Part shown: piece by piece, positions 8,467 through 16,711 of the stretch | How positions within the stretch are numbered: position 1 is the first letter of the stretch | How the letters are laid out: each line of letters opens with the position of its first letter | Source of the DNA: Streptomyces sp. NBC_01276 | GTDB taxonomy: Bacteria > Actinomycetota > Actinomycetes > Streptomycetales > Streptomycetaceae | Assembly (NCBI RefSeq): GCF_041435355.1 | Contig: NZ_CP108442.1 | Location: 6,136,501-6,200,500, forward strand | Reading direction: 5' to 3' | DNA length: 64,000 nucleotides | Position numbers and translations under genes: made by a program | The notes under the pieces: generated by a model | Seen by the model: only the letters and a program-made list of their open reading frames with translations | Database searches by the model: none | What the model was told of the DNA's origin: nothing

Positions 8467-9379
8467 GGTTCGTCTCCAGGCGGTGCTCCAGGCCGGTGAC
8501 CGGATCGGTGAAGGACAGGGTCCGGGCCAGCAGCTGGAGCGGGCGGCGGTAGTCCGCCGGGTCGGCCGCCGCGGCCACCACCGGGTAGACCGGATCGCCG
8601 AGCAGGGGCAGGCCCAGCGCGTTCATGTGCACCCGCAGCTGGTGGGTGCGGCCGGTGTGCGGGGTCAGCCGGTAGCGGCCCAGGGCGCCCCGGGTGCCGG
8701 TGAGCTCGACCAGGCTCTCGGCGTTGGGTTCGGCGTCGGGGACCTCGACCGCCGCCATCACCCCGCGCACCTTCTCGATGTGGCTGCGGACCACGCGGGG
8801 GAGTTCCACCGCCGGGTCGTGGCGGGCGACCGCCTCGTACTCCTTGCGGACCCGGCGCTCCTGGAACAGCAGCTGGTAGGCGCCGCGGTCCTCGGGGCGG
8901 ATGCTGAACATCACCAGTCCCGCCGTCATCCGGTCCAGCCGGTGCGCCGGGCTGAGCGTCGGCAGGTCCAGTTCCAGGCGCAGCCGGGCCAGGGCGGTCT
9001 GCGTGACGTGGCTGCCGCGCGGGATGGTCGCCAGGAAGTGCGGCTTGTCCACCACCAGCAGGTGCCGGTCGCGGTACACGACACCGATCGGGAACGGTAC
9101 GCGGGGCTCGGGGGGCATGTCCCGGTGGAACCAGAGCCAGCCGCCCGGCTCGTACGGGTCCTGCGGGCGCAGCACCCGGCCGCCCGGGCCGAGCACCCGG
9201 CCGTCGGACAGCAGCCGCGCCATCGATTCGGCGCCGCGGGTGCCGGCGTAGCGCTCGGTCAGGTAGTCGCCGAGGAGCCGCCACCGCCCGTCCGGGTCGG
9301 GGGGCAGGCGCATGCGGACCGGGTCGATGCCGGCGATCTGGGGGAGCGGTGCGGGCGGGATGTGGGATCTGCGGCTCAT
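8402..9379 (-). CDS. RluA-family RNA pseudouridine synthase
   Basis: A 325-residue protein that converts uridine to pseudouridine in RNA. The catalytic motif HRLDRMTAG lies at residues about 146-154, with Asp149 as the nucleophile. Other family marks are VYRDRHLLVVDKP (motif I), GRTHQLRVHMNALGLPLLGDPVYP (motif III) and YEAVARH. The first 90 residues, with no S4 domain, are typical of the actinobacterial subgroup, so the RNA target cannot be named. It is convergent with, and overlaps, the TetR gene. Confidence 0.92.
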   Translation of the reverse strand: MSRRSHIPPAPLPQIAGIDPVRMRLPPDPDGRWRLLGDYLTERYAGTRGAESMARLLSDGRVLGPGGRVLRPQDPYEPGGWLWFHRDMPPEPRVPFPIGVVYRDRHLLVVDKPHFLATIPRGSHVTQTALARLRLELDLPTLSPAHRLDRMTAGLVMFSIRPEDRGAYQLLFQERRVRKEYEAVARHDPAVELPRVVRSHIEKVRGVMAAVEVPDAEPNAESLVELTGTRGALGRYRLTPHTGRTHQLRVHMNALGLPLLGDPVYPVVAAAADPADYRRPLQLLARTLSFTDPVTGLEHRLETNLTLRAWEDPEGWERDPGPQTP

Positions 9380-9455
9380 CGGGACCAGGGTAGGGGGCCA
9401 CTCCGGGGCGAAGGGGCCGAGGTGGTTCCCGTCCGGGTGTTCGACGCGGCGGCGG

Positions 9456-10301
9456 TCAGGCCGCCGCGGCCGCGGTGAGGTCCTGTTCGGCCTCCACCGT
9501 GGCGTTCCAGTCGCGCTTGATCGCGCGCCAGCCCTCGTCCGTCTCGCCCTGGCGCCAGTAGCCCGAGATCGACAGGCGGTCGCGCGTGATCCCGCGGTCC
9601 AGGCGGAGGTGGCGGCGGAGCTCCTTCACGAAGCCCGCCTCGCCGTGGACGAAGGCGTGGACGTCCGCGGAGGGGAACTCCAGCGAGGTGACGGCCTCCA
9701 CGAGGGCCGCGCCCACCGGACGGTCCCCACGGTGCAGCCAGACCGGGACGATCCCGTCCGGCGTGGTGATCTTCTGCTCGTCGGCCGGGCCGTCGATCTC
9801 GATGAAGGCGTGCACCCGCGCGCCCGCCGGCATCCGCTCCATGGCGGCGGCGATCGCCGGAAGCGCGCTCTCGTCGCCCGCCAGGAGGTGCCATCCGGCC
9901 ATCGGGTCGGGGGCGTAGGCGCCGCCCGGGCCGAGGAAGTGCACCCGTTCGCCCGGCTGGACGCGGGCCGCCCAGGGGCCGGCCAGGCCCTCGTCGCCGT
10001 GGACGACGAAGTCCAGGGTCAGCTCCCGGTGCGTCGGGTCCCACGCGCGGACCGTGTACGCGCGCTGGCGCGGCCAGGCCTCGCGGTGGTGCGTCGCGCG
10101 GATCCGGTCCAGGTCCCAGGGCTCCGCGTAGCGCACGCCCTCGGGGGCGAACAGGAGCTTCACGTAGTGGTCGGTGCACACGCCCGCGCCGAAGTCGGCC
10201 AGCCCGTCACCGCCCAGCACGAGCCGGACCATGTGCGGCGTCAGCCGCTCGGTGCGTACGACGACTGCGGTGCCGACAGTGCGGGCGCGTCCTTCTGCCA
10301 C
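9456..10301 (-). CDS. Siderophore-interacting protein (NADPH-type ferric-siderophore reductase)
   Basis: A 281-residue protein of the SIP/ViuB family, a flavin reductase that releases iron from imported ferric siderophores. The FAD domain includes RAYTVRAWDPTHRELTLDFVVHG, where RAYTVR is the flavin-binding motif. The C-terminal NAD(P)H domain includes LLAGDESALPAIAAAMERMP and the ending ISGYWRQGETDEGWRAIKRDW, which is diagnostic of the family. An iron-box-like palindrome lies 26 bp upstream of the start. No siderophore synthesis genes are visible nearby. Confidence 0.93.
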   Translation of the reverse strand: MAEGRARTVGTAVVVRTERLTPHMVRLVLGGDGLADFGAGVCTDHYVKLLFAPEGVRYAEPWDLDRIRATHHREAWPRQRAYTVRAWDPTHRELTLDFVVHGDEGLAGPWAARVQPGERVHFLGPGGAYAPDPMAGWHLLAGDESALPAIAAAMERMPAGARVHAFIEIDGPADEQKITTPDGIVPVWLHRGDRPVGAALVEAVTSLEFPSADVHAFVHGEAGFVKELRRHLRLDRGITRDRLSISGYWRQGETDEGWRAIKRDWNATVEAEQDLTAAAAA

Positions 10302-10326
10302 GGCGTCTCCCCTGAACTCACAAAGC

Positions 10327-10340
10327 TTAGGATTACCTAA
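10327..10340 (-). promoter_or_regulatory. Iron box (DmdR/IdeR-type operator)
   Basis: On the minus strand the sequence reads TTAGGTAATCCTAA, a 14-bp inverted repeat TTAGG-TAAT-CCTAA, matching the core of the actinobacterial iron box TTAGGTTAGGCTAACCTAA. It lies between the exonuclease stop and the SIP start, as expected for an iron-repressed siderophore-interacting protein. The repressor itself is not in the window. Confidence 0.8.
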
Positions 10341-10349
10341 GTTAGCACC

Positions 10350-11273
10350 TCATGGGCGCAGCGCGCTGCTCAGGCGTGACACCGCTCCTCCCAGACCCCA
10401 CCGATGAGCGAGTGCGTCGACCAGTTCCGGCTGTGCCGGGAGGTGCGGAAGTGCCGGGTCAAAGGCCGGGAGCGGCACGTCGGAGGCCACCTGGACGACC
10501 TTGGGCGCCACCGCCAGGTACGGGCGGGATTCTTCGAGGCGCCTGCGCTGGGTGGGGGTCAGCTTCGACTTCGGGTCGCCGACAGCGGCCAGGATCCCCG
10601 CGAGGTCCCCGTAGGCGTCCAGCAGCTTCGCCGCCGTCTTCTCGCCGATGCCGGGAACGCCCGGCAGGCCGTCGCTCGGGTCGCCGCGCAGCAGCGCGAG
10701 GTCCGCGTACCCGGGGCCGTCCACCCCGTACTTCTCGCGCAGCCAGGCCTCGTCAGTGACCTGGAGGGTGCCGACGCCCTTGAGGGGGTACAGGACGCGG
10801 CGCTGCCGGGCGTCGTCCACCAGCTGGTAGAGGTCCCGGTCGCCGGTGACGATGTCCACCGGGCCGGTCGCCCGTGCGGTGAGCGTGCCGATCACGTCGT
10901 CCGCCTCGTACCCGGCGACGCCGACCCGGGCGATGCCGAAGGCGTCCAGGGCCGCCTCGATGATGGGCACCTGCGGGGCGAGGGTGTCCGGGGTCTCCTC
11001 CACGTCGGGGCCGGTCTCCGTCTCCCGCGCGACCCGGTGCGCCTTGTAGGAGGGGATCAGCTCCACCCGCCAGTGGGGCCGCCAGTCGGCGTCCATACAG
11101 GCCACCAGGTCGTCCGGGCGGTGGTCCTGGACCAGGCGCCCGATGAAGTCGAGCAGCCCGCGCACCGCGTTGACCGGGGTGCCGTCGGGGGCCTTCACGG
11201 AGTCCGGCACGCCGAAGTAGGCGCGGTAGTAGAGGGAGGCGGTGTCCAGGAGCATCAGGCGTCGTGTCGTCAC
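10350..11273 (-). CDS. 5'-3' exonuclease, PolA N-domain-like flap nuclease
   Basis: A 307-residue stand-alone relative of the 5'-nuclease domain of DNA polymerase I, expected to remove RNA primers or flaps. Seen in order: MLLDTASLYYRAYFG (first catalytic Asp), CMDADWRPHWR, the basic arch helix SYKAHR, GYEADDVIGTL and VTGDRDLYQLV (acidic metal cluster), and the helix-hairpin-helix GVPGIGEKTAAKLL. The C-terminus ends with a short region after the H3TH. It lies upstream of the SIP gene, but the iron box between them suggests separate transcription. Confidence 0.93.
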   Translation of the reverse strand: MTTRRLMLLDTASLYYRAYFGVPDSVKAPDGTPVNAVRGLLDFIGRLVQDHRPDDLVACMDADWRPHWRVELIPSYKAHRVARETETGPDVEETPDTLAPQVPIIEAALDAFGIARVGVAGYEADDVIGTLTARATGPVDIVTGDRDLYQLVDDARQRRVLYPLKGVGTLQVTDEAWLREKYGVDGPGYADLALLRGDPSDGLPGVPGIGEKTAAKLLDAYGDLAGILAAVGDPKSKLTPTQRRRLEESRPYLAVAPKVVQVASDVPLPAFDPALPHLPAQPELVDALAHRWGLGGAVSRLSSALRP

Positions 11274-12109
11274 GCAGACGATGATGCCGCACGGGCGGTG
11301 GGGGCCGGTGGGGCCGGCGGGACCGCGGGCGGCGGCGGTCCCGTCACTCCAACAGTGCGTCCGGCGCGCGCGGGGGCGGGCTTTCGCGGAGGGTGTTGAT
11401 CACTGGCAGGACGTTCTGCCCGCCCGGTCCCCCCAATGCGAGGAGTCTCGGACGCCCATGGCCGCCGTCATCGCCGTCGTCGCATTCGCCGCCGCTTCCG
11501 TCGCCGTCGCCGCCGTTTCCGTCGCCGTTTCCGTCGCCGTCCGTGCCGCTCCGCCCGCCGGCCCGGCGGGCGCGGGGCTCATAGGCGCGGTCCTGATCGG
11601 GTGACGGGTCCGTCCGCGGGGTGCGCCCCCCGGTCCGGGTGACCCCACCCCGTGCCCGGGGCCGGGTCACCGGGCACGGTTCCGCGATCGATCCGTCGAG
11701 GGGGCCGTGAGGCCGCGGCGCCCTCCCGTGGCCGCCTTCCGTACTCCTTTCGGGCGGGCCGGGGGCTGCCTCCCGTCGGACACCGACACGGCAACGGACA
11801 CGGACACCGACCGACACGGACCCGGACTACCGGGCCCGCTTCGCCCGCTTCCGTGCGGGCCGGGCCCGGGATCCGCACCCCGCCTCCCCCTGGCCCCGAC
11901 CCCGCACCCCGGCCGCGCGGTCCGGTATCCGCGCTCGCGCCGCCCCGAGGCCCGGCCCCCGTGTTCCCCGCGCCCCGCCCCGCTCCCCGCCCCGCTCCGC
12001 GCCCCGCTCCGCCGCCCGCCGCCCGCCGCCCGCCGCCCGCACCGCCCGCCGCCCGGTCCCGGGCGCGGCCGGGGGCGTGGTTCCGTCCGTTCCCCACCCA
12101 GGAGTTCCC
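11274..12109. repeat. Gene-poor, repeat-rich gap of about 840 bp
   Basis: No convincing gene. It holds short tandem repeats: GTCGCC/GTTTCC-type hexamers at 11461-11545, GACACGGAC-type units at about 11780-11823, CCCCGCTCC-type units at about 11972-12012, and CCGCCCG heptamers at about 12010-12056. A hairpin CGTGCCCG...CGGGCACG lies at 11651-11678. A 48-codon hydrophobic frame at 11458-11604 has a GAGGAG upstream, but it consists of the repeat itself. Confidence 0.6.
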
Positions 12110-14074
12110 ATGGATGCCGTCCCCTCCTCCGCCCCCGCCCGCCGGACCGTGATCATGGCCGGCGCGGGGGCCGCCGCCCTCGCGGTGTGTCCCCGCACCG
12201 CCGCGGCCGCGACGGCCGCTCCGGCGCCCCTCGGGGACCGGCCGGCCGAGGCCGCCGCGCTGCCCCTGCGCGCCGACCGCACCACCCAGGGCGACGTCCT
12301 GGCCGGCTCCCGCAAGGACCACGCCTGCCTGCTGCTCCTGCACTTCCGGGACGTGGTCCTGGCCCGCCGCTGGCTCGCCCGGCTGGTCCCCGAGCTCTCC
12401 ACCACCGAGGAGATGGCCCGCTTCAACGCCCTCTTCAGCGCGGCCCGGGTCAAGGCGGGGGGCACCGACCCGGCCTCCCTGTCGGCCCTGTGGACCGGGC
12501 TCTCCCTCACCTACCCCGGGCTGCGGCTGTTCGCGGGACGGGAGCCCTTCCCCGCGGTGCCGGCCGGCAGCACCGCCGAGGCGTTCACACAGGGCGCCGC
12601 CCTTCGCGCCGAGGCGGTCGGGGACACCGGCGCCAGCGCCCCCGCGTCCTGGCTGTTCGGCGCCGAGCAACCGCGGCGCGCCGTGCACGCGGTCCTCAGC
12701 CTCTCCGCGGACGACCCCGACCGGCTAGCGAGCACCGTCACCCGCCACCGGGAGGCCCTCGCCACCGCCGGGGCCACGATCGTCTTCCGGCAGGACGCCG
12801 GCACGCTGCCCGGAGCCCTGCGCGGCCACGAGCACTTCGGGTTCACCGACGGCATCAGCCAGCCCGGCGTCCGCGGCTTCCACGCACCCGACGCGGAGAC
12901 CGGGACCACCGTGCAGGGCAAGCCCGGGACGCGGCTGGTCCCGGCCGGGGAGTTCCTCGTAGGACAGGAGAAGGCCGGGCAGCGGCCCGCCGGGCTGCCC
13001 GCCTGGGCCACCGGGGGGTCGTTCCAGGTGGTGCGCCGCCTCGCCCAGGACGTCCCCGGCTGGTGGGAGCAGGCCCGGCAGCGGCTGGTGGAACTGAAGA
13101 AGGCCGGGGCCGCGCCGGCGGACGCGACCGCGACGTGGGTCGCGGCCCGGCTGGTCGGCCGCTGGCCCGGCGGCACCCCCATCGCCGGGTGCCCGCTCGC
13201 CGAACAGCCGGGCCCGGTGGGCGCCGACCCGGACGCCCGGCTCACCTACCACGAGGACGCGCAGGGCTGGCACACCCCGCTGTTCGCCCACATCCGCAAG
13301 GGCAACCCGCGCGACGGTCTCGTCCCCGGCCCCGGCCGGCCCCCGCTCGCCCCCGACGTCCTCGACAACCGACGCATCATCCGGCGCGGCATCCCCTTCG
13401 GCCCCGCCTACGACCCCCAGAACCCCAAGGGTGCGGGCGGCCCCGACACCCCGCGCGGACTGCTGTTCATCGGCTATCAGGCCGACCTGGTCCAGCAGTT
13501 CGAGTTCGTCGCCAAGAAGTGGATCAACGAGTCGGACTTCCCGGCCGGCCGCAACCCGCGCGTCGGCGCCGACCCGGTGCTCGGCCCGGGTTCACCGGTC
13601 ACCTTCGAGACCGAGTCGGACGACGGCAGCCGGGCCACCACCCTGCGCTTCGGCCGCTACGTGCGCACCCAGGGCGCCCTGTACGCCTTCACCCCCTCGC
13701 TGCCCACCCTGCTGGCCCTCTCCCGCGGCACCCTCGACGACTCCGTGGAGGTCCACCCCGGCACCGTCCTGCGGTCCGGCGACGTCCTCGACGCCGGTGC
13801 GGTCCGGCTGGCCCTCGGCGCCGACGGGGACCTCGTCGTCCTCGACGGCTCCGGGGCCCACCGGTGGAGCGCCGGCACGGCGGGCACCGGCCACGACGCC
13901 CTCTTCTCACGCGACGGCGAGCTGACCGTGCGCACCGAGGCGGGCGCCACCGTCTGGACCAGCGGCACCGCCGGCCACCCCGGCGCCCGGCTGTTGGTCA
14001 AGCCGTCAGGTGACGTAGTGATCCTCGACGTCGACCGTGTGCTGTGGCGCGCACCCGGGGGCCACGTAGGGTGA
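12110..14074 (+). CDS. Tat-exported DyP-type peroxidase with lectin-like C-terminal domain
   Basis: A 654-residue haem peroxidase. The start is the ATG at 12110, five bases after AGGAG. A twin-arginine signal (ARRTVIMAGAGAAALAV, cut after the Ala-rich stretch near residue 34) fits export by TatAC. The DyP core has the catalytic GFTDGIS motif (about 244-250, distal Asp247) and HIRKGNPRD (about 394-402, proximal haem His). Residues about 550-650 form an extra domain with repeated LALGADGDLVVLD, GELTVRTEAGATVWTSGT and DVVILD units, like bulb-type lectin domains. Ordinary DyPs are 310-440 residues, so the tail is the unusual part. Confidence 0.9.
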   Translation: MDAVPSSAPARRTVIMAGAGAAALAVCPRTAAAATAAPAPLGDRPAEAAALPLRADRTTQGDVLAGSRKDHACLLLLHFRDVVLARRWLARLVPELSTTEEMARFNALFSAARVKAGGTDPASLSALWTGLSLTYPGLRLFAGREPFPAVPAGSTAEAFTQGAALRAEAVGDTGASAPASWLFGAEQPRRAVHAVLSLSADDPDRLASTVTRHREALATAGATIVFRQDAGTLPGALRGHEHFGFTDGISQPGVRGFHAPDAETGTTVQGKPGTRLVPAGEFLVGQEKAGQRPAGLPAWATGGSFQVVRRLAQDVPGWWEQARQRLVELKKAGAAPADATATWVAARLVGRWPGGTPIAGCPLAEQPGPVGADPDARLTYHEDAQGWHTPLFAHIRKGNPRDGLVPGPGRPPLAPDVLDNRRIIRRGIPFGPAYDPQNPKGAGGPDTPRGLLFIGYQADLVQQFEFVAKKWINESDFPAGRNPRVGADPVLGPGSPVTFETESDDGSRATTLRFGRYVRTQGALYAFTPSLPTLLALSRGTLDDSVEVHPGTVLRSGDVLDAGAVRLALGADGDLVVLDGSGAHRWSAGTAGTGHDALFSRDGELTVRTEAGATVWTSGTAGHPGARLLVKPSGDVVILDVDRVLWRAPGGHVG

Positions 14075-14147
14075 CCGGGGGACCACGGGAAAGCGCCGGG
14101 ATGGGGCCCGGTGGGCCCGTGCGGGCGAATCCGGGGGCGGTTGCTGC

Positions 14148-14160
14148 GTAAGGTGCTTAC
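14148..14160 (+). promoter_or_regulatory. -10 box inside an inverted repeat before the XRE/cupin gene
   Basis: TAAGGT (14149-14154) is a good -10 box. It lies within GTAAG-gtg-CTTAC, a perfect 13-bp inverted repeat, which could be the operator of the XRE regulator encoded just downstream. Confidence 0.4.
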
Positions 14161-14202
14161 AGCACACCGATGTGCACCAGGACAGGGGAGGGCAGCCCCG
14201 AG

Positions 14203-14808
14203 ATGAACGACAAGGAAGACGGCAACGACAAGGAGAAGGACTCCAAAGAGCCGCTGCGGGTGGGCGTGGCCGTGCGCAAACGGCGCCGCGCGCTCCACCT
14301 GACCCTCGCCGCGGTGTCGGCGCGCAGCGGCCTGTCCGTCCCCTTCCTGAGCCAGATAGAGAACGAACGGGCCCGCCCCAGCATGCGATCGCTGGAGCGG
14401 GTGGCCGACGCGCTGGAGACCACGGCGGTCGAGCTGCTGGCCGCCTCCGACACGGCGCGCACCGTGGACCTCGTACGGGCCGGTGACGAGTCCGGGCTGA
14501 GCCCGGTGATGGGCGTACGCCCCCTCGTGCGCGGGCACCACCAGCTGCACGCGCTGGAGTTCACCGGGGACCAGGACGCCGGCCGCGAGTACCAGCACCG
14601 CAACGACGAGCTGATGTACGTGGTTTCCGGCGCCTGCCAGGTGGAGGCGGAGGGGCGGGCCTACCGGCTGGAGAGCGGGGACGCGCTGTTCCTCTCCGGT
14701 GGGGTGCGACACCGCTGGCGGGCCACGAGCGAGGACACCAGGCTCCTGGTCGTCGCCGTCGGCGACCACATCCACGCCACCTCCGAGCCCCCCTCGCCGG
14801 AGCACTGA
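14203..14808 (+). CDS. XRE-family regulator with cupin sensor domain
   Basis: A 201-residue regulator. The helix-turn-helix (about residues 20-75; VRKRRRALHLTLAAVSARSGLSVPFLSQIEN) is followed by a cupin barrel (about 120-190) with HRNDELMYVVSGACQVEAEG and LESGDALFLSGGVRHRW, holding the usual His/Glu metal-site pattern. The ATG at 14203 follows a GGGGAGGG site about 10 bp upstream. The next gene begins 4 bp after its stop, so the pair form one transcript. The ligand is unknown; the partner suggests a metal or metal-complex signal. Confidence 0.9.
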   Translation: MNDKEDGNDKEKDSKEPLRVGVAVRKRRRALHLTLAAVSARSGLSVPFLSQIENERARPSMRSLERVADALETTAVELLAASDTARTVDLVRAGDESGLSPVMGVRPLVRGHHQLHALEFTGDQDAGREYQHRNDELMYVVSGACQVEAEGRAYRLESGDALFLSGGVRHRWRATSEDTRLLVVAVGDHIHATSEPPSPEH

Positions 14809-14812
14809 GCCG

Positions 14813-15544
14813 GTGCGCGTCGTCTCGCTCGTGCCCTCCCTGACCGAGGCGGTGGCGGTGACCGCGCCGGGGCTGCTCGTGGGGGTGACGGACTGGTGCA
14901 CGCACCCGGCGGACTTCGGGGCCGCGGTGCGGATCGGGGGGACGAAGAACCCCGACGTGCGGAGGATCGCCGGCCTGCGCCCGGACCTGGTGATCGCCAA
15001 CGAGGAGGAGAACCGGCTCCCGGACCTCGATGCCCTGCGTGCGACCGGGGTGGAGGTGCTGGTGACCGAGATCCGTGACCTCCCGCAGGCCTTCGCCGAG
15101 CTGGAGCGTGTACTGGTGGGGGCGCTGGGGCTGGAGCGGCCCGAGTGGCTGGACCGGGCGGAGGCGGCCTGGTCGGCGGTGGAGCCGCCCGGAGAGCTGA
15201 GGGCCTTCGTGCCCGTCTGGCGCCGGCCCTGGATGGTGCTCGGCCGCGACACCTTCGCGGGTGACCTCCTCGCCCGGCTGGGGGTCCGCAACGCCTACGG
15301 GGACCACCCCGAGCGGTACCCGAAAGTGCCGCTCGCCGAGCTGGCGGCGAGCGGCTGCGATCTGGTGGTGCTCCCGGACGAGCCCTACGCCTTCACCGCC
15401 GAGGACGGCCCGGAGGCCTTTCCGGGCCTGCCGGCCGCCCTCGTCAGCGGACGCCACCTGACCTGGTACGGGCCCTCGCTGGCCGAGGCCCCGGAGGTGC
15501 TGGGGAGGGCGCTCAGCGGGTCGTGGGGAGCAGCCGGCCGGTGA
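14813..15544 (+). CDS. Helical-backbone metal receptor (BtuF-like periplasmic-binding fold) without a signal peptide
   Basis: A 243-residue protein of the class III substrate-binding fold used for cobalamin, haem or siderophores. The N-terminus is the first strand (RVVSLVPSLTEAV), followed by GVTDWCTHPADF, IGGTKNPDVRRIAGLRPDLVIANEEEN and a domain boundary near residue 120. There is no secretion signal or lipobox, and the GTG start is only 4 bp after the XRE/cupin gene, so the protein is probably cytoplasmic. No ABC permease or ATPase is adjacent. The 3' end overlaps the next, convergent gene by 32 bp. Confidence 0.8.
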   Translation: MRVVSLVPSLTEAVAVTAPGLLVGVTDWCTHPADFGAAVRIGGTKNPDVRRIAGLRPDLVIANEEENRLPDLDALRATGVEVLVTEIRDLPQAFAELERVLVGALGLERPEWLDRAEAAWSAVEPPGELRAFVPVWRRPWMVLGRDTFAGDLLARLGVRNAYGDHPERYPKVPLAELAASGCDLVVLPDEPYAFTAEDGPEAFPGLPAALVSGRHLTWYGPSLAEAPEVLGRALSGSWGAAGR

Positions 15545-16637
15545 ACAGGCCGCGCAGGGTGTGGGCCGCGGTCAGCAGCCAGACGGCGACCAGGCCGAGG
15601 AACAGGGCGGTGGCCAGCCAGGCGAAGGCGTCCAGGCCGGTGTGCCGGGCCAGTCCGGCGGCGCCGGTGACGCAGGTGCCGATGGGGAAGGTCAGCGCCC
15701 ACCAGGTCATCGCGAAGCCCATGCCGCCCCGTGCGGCCCGGACCAGCATCGAGGCCGCCAGGGCCAGCCACAGCAGGGCGAATCCCATCACGGGCACCCC
15801 GTAGACGACCGCGAAGGCGGCGAGGGCGTCGGCGTAGGGGGCGCCGATCGCGCCGGGGGCCACGTCCGCGAGCTGGTTCACGGCGGTGGTGGACTGGCCG
15901 AGGGGGCCGAGCACCAGGAACAGGGCCGGGGTCAGCGCCAGGGGCAGGGGGCCGCTCACGATCAGCCGGCCGAAGACCAGGGGGAGCAGCAGCAGCGTGG
16001 CCAGCAGGCTGAGGCCGAACATGGCGTAGCAGGCCAGCAGCAGCGCCTCCCGGGGCTGACCGGCGGGCAGGTGGGGCACGAGCAGGGGCCCGACGGCGGC
16101 GGAGACCATGGGGGAGACCACGGGCAGCAGCCAGACGGGGCTGGCCTGCGAGGCCTCGATCTTGTGCCGGACCACCATCAGGTAGGGCACCAGCACGGCC
16201 ATGACCAGGCCTATCGCGGTGCCGGCGGTGAAGAGCACGGCGTCCGCGGCGACGGCGGCGCCGGTCCCGATCAGGTCCTTGCCGACGGTCAGGGTGCCGG
16301 CCCCGACGGCCAGCAGGGCCATCGCCAGACACCCGTAGAAGGGGGCCACGGCGGGGTCGGCGAGGTGGGCGCGGGCCTGGTCGCGGTGGTGGAGCCAGTG
16401 CCCCGTGCGAGCGGTCAGCAGGACGGCGAGGGCCACGGCCGACAGCGCCCAGACGATCTGGCAGGCCACGCGCTGGCCCGGGAGCTGGTACGGGAGGGCC
16501 GCTCCCGCGTTGGCGATGATGGCCGTGCCCATGACGGAGGCGTACCAGTTGGGGCCGAGGTGGCGCAGCGCGGGGACCTTGTGGATCCGGGGCGCGATGT
16601 CGATGACGGTGCGGGGTCGCACGATGGTGGTGGCCAT
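15513..16637 (-). CDS. TDT-family transporter (TehA/C4-dicarboxylate type)
   Basis: A 374-residue membrane protein with about ten hydrophobic segments. The start of the family is visible as HLGPNWYASVMGTAIIANAGAALPYQ, and FAMTWWALTFPIGTCVTGAAGLA is the conserved helix of the tellurite-resistance/dicarboxylate transporter group. Substrates of this family include malate, sulfite and tellurite, and the sequence alone does not decide. The ATG is taken at 16637 (MATTIVRPRT). It is divergent from the LysR regulator, which probably controls it. Confidence 0.85.
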   Translation of the reverse strand: MATTIVRPRTVIDIAPRIHKVPALRHLGPNWYASVMGTAIIANAGAALPYQLPGQRVACQIVWALSAVALAVLLTARTGHWLHHRDQARAHLADPAVAPFYGCLAMALLAVGAGTLTVGKDLIGTGAAVAADAVLFTAGTAIGLVMAVLVPYLMVVRHKIEASQASPVWLLPVVSPMVSAAVGPLLVPHLPAGQPREALLLACYAMFGLSLLATLLLLPLVFGRLIVSGPLPLALTPALFLVLGPLGQSTTAVNQLADVAPGAIGAPYADALAAFAVVYGVPVMGFALLWLALAASMLVRAARGGMGFAMTWWALTFPIGTCVTGAAGLARHTGLDAFAWLATALFLGLVAVWLLTAAHTLRGLFTGRLLPTTR

Positions 16638-16692
16638 GGGTCCAGCGTCGTCCCCGGTGGGAGCGGGTGGCAGAGGTCGCGGTCCTATGAGG

Positions 16693-16711
16693 CCATAAAC
16701 TGGTGTTATGG
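16693..16711 (+). promoter_or_regulatory. Inverted repeat, candidate LysR operator
   Basis: The 19-bp CCATAAACTGGTGTTATGG is a perfect 6-bp inverted repeat CCATAA-N7-TTATGG with the T-N11-A spacing typical of LysR boxes. It covers the regulator's start codon and lies in the TDT/LysR divergent region, suggesting autoregulation plus control of the transporter. Confidence 0.6.

Noticed and set aside
11458..11604. 48-codon hydrophobic ORF with a GAGGAG site upstream
   Set aside because: It is composed of the GTCGCC hexamer repeat, so the hydrophobic pattern follows from the repeat; the spacing of the ribosome site is too long.
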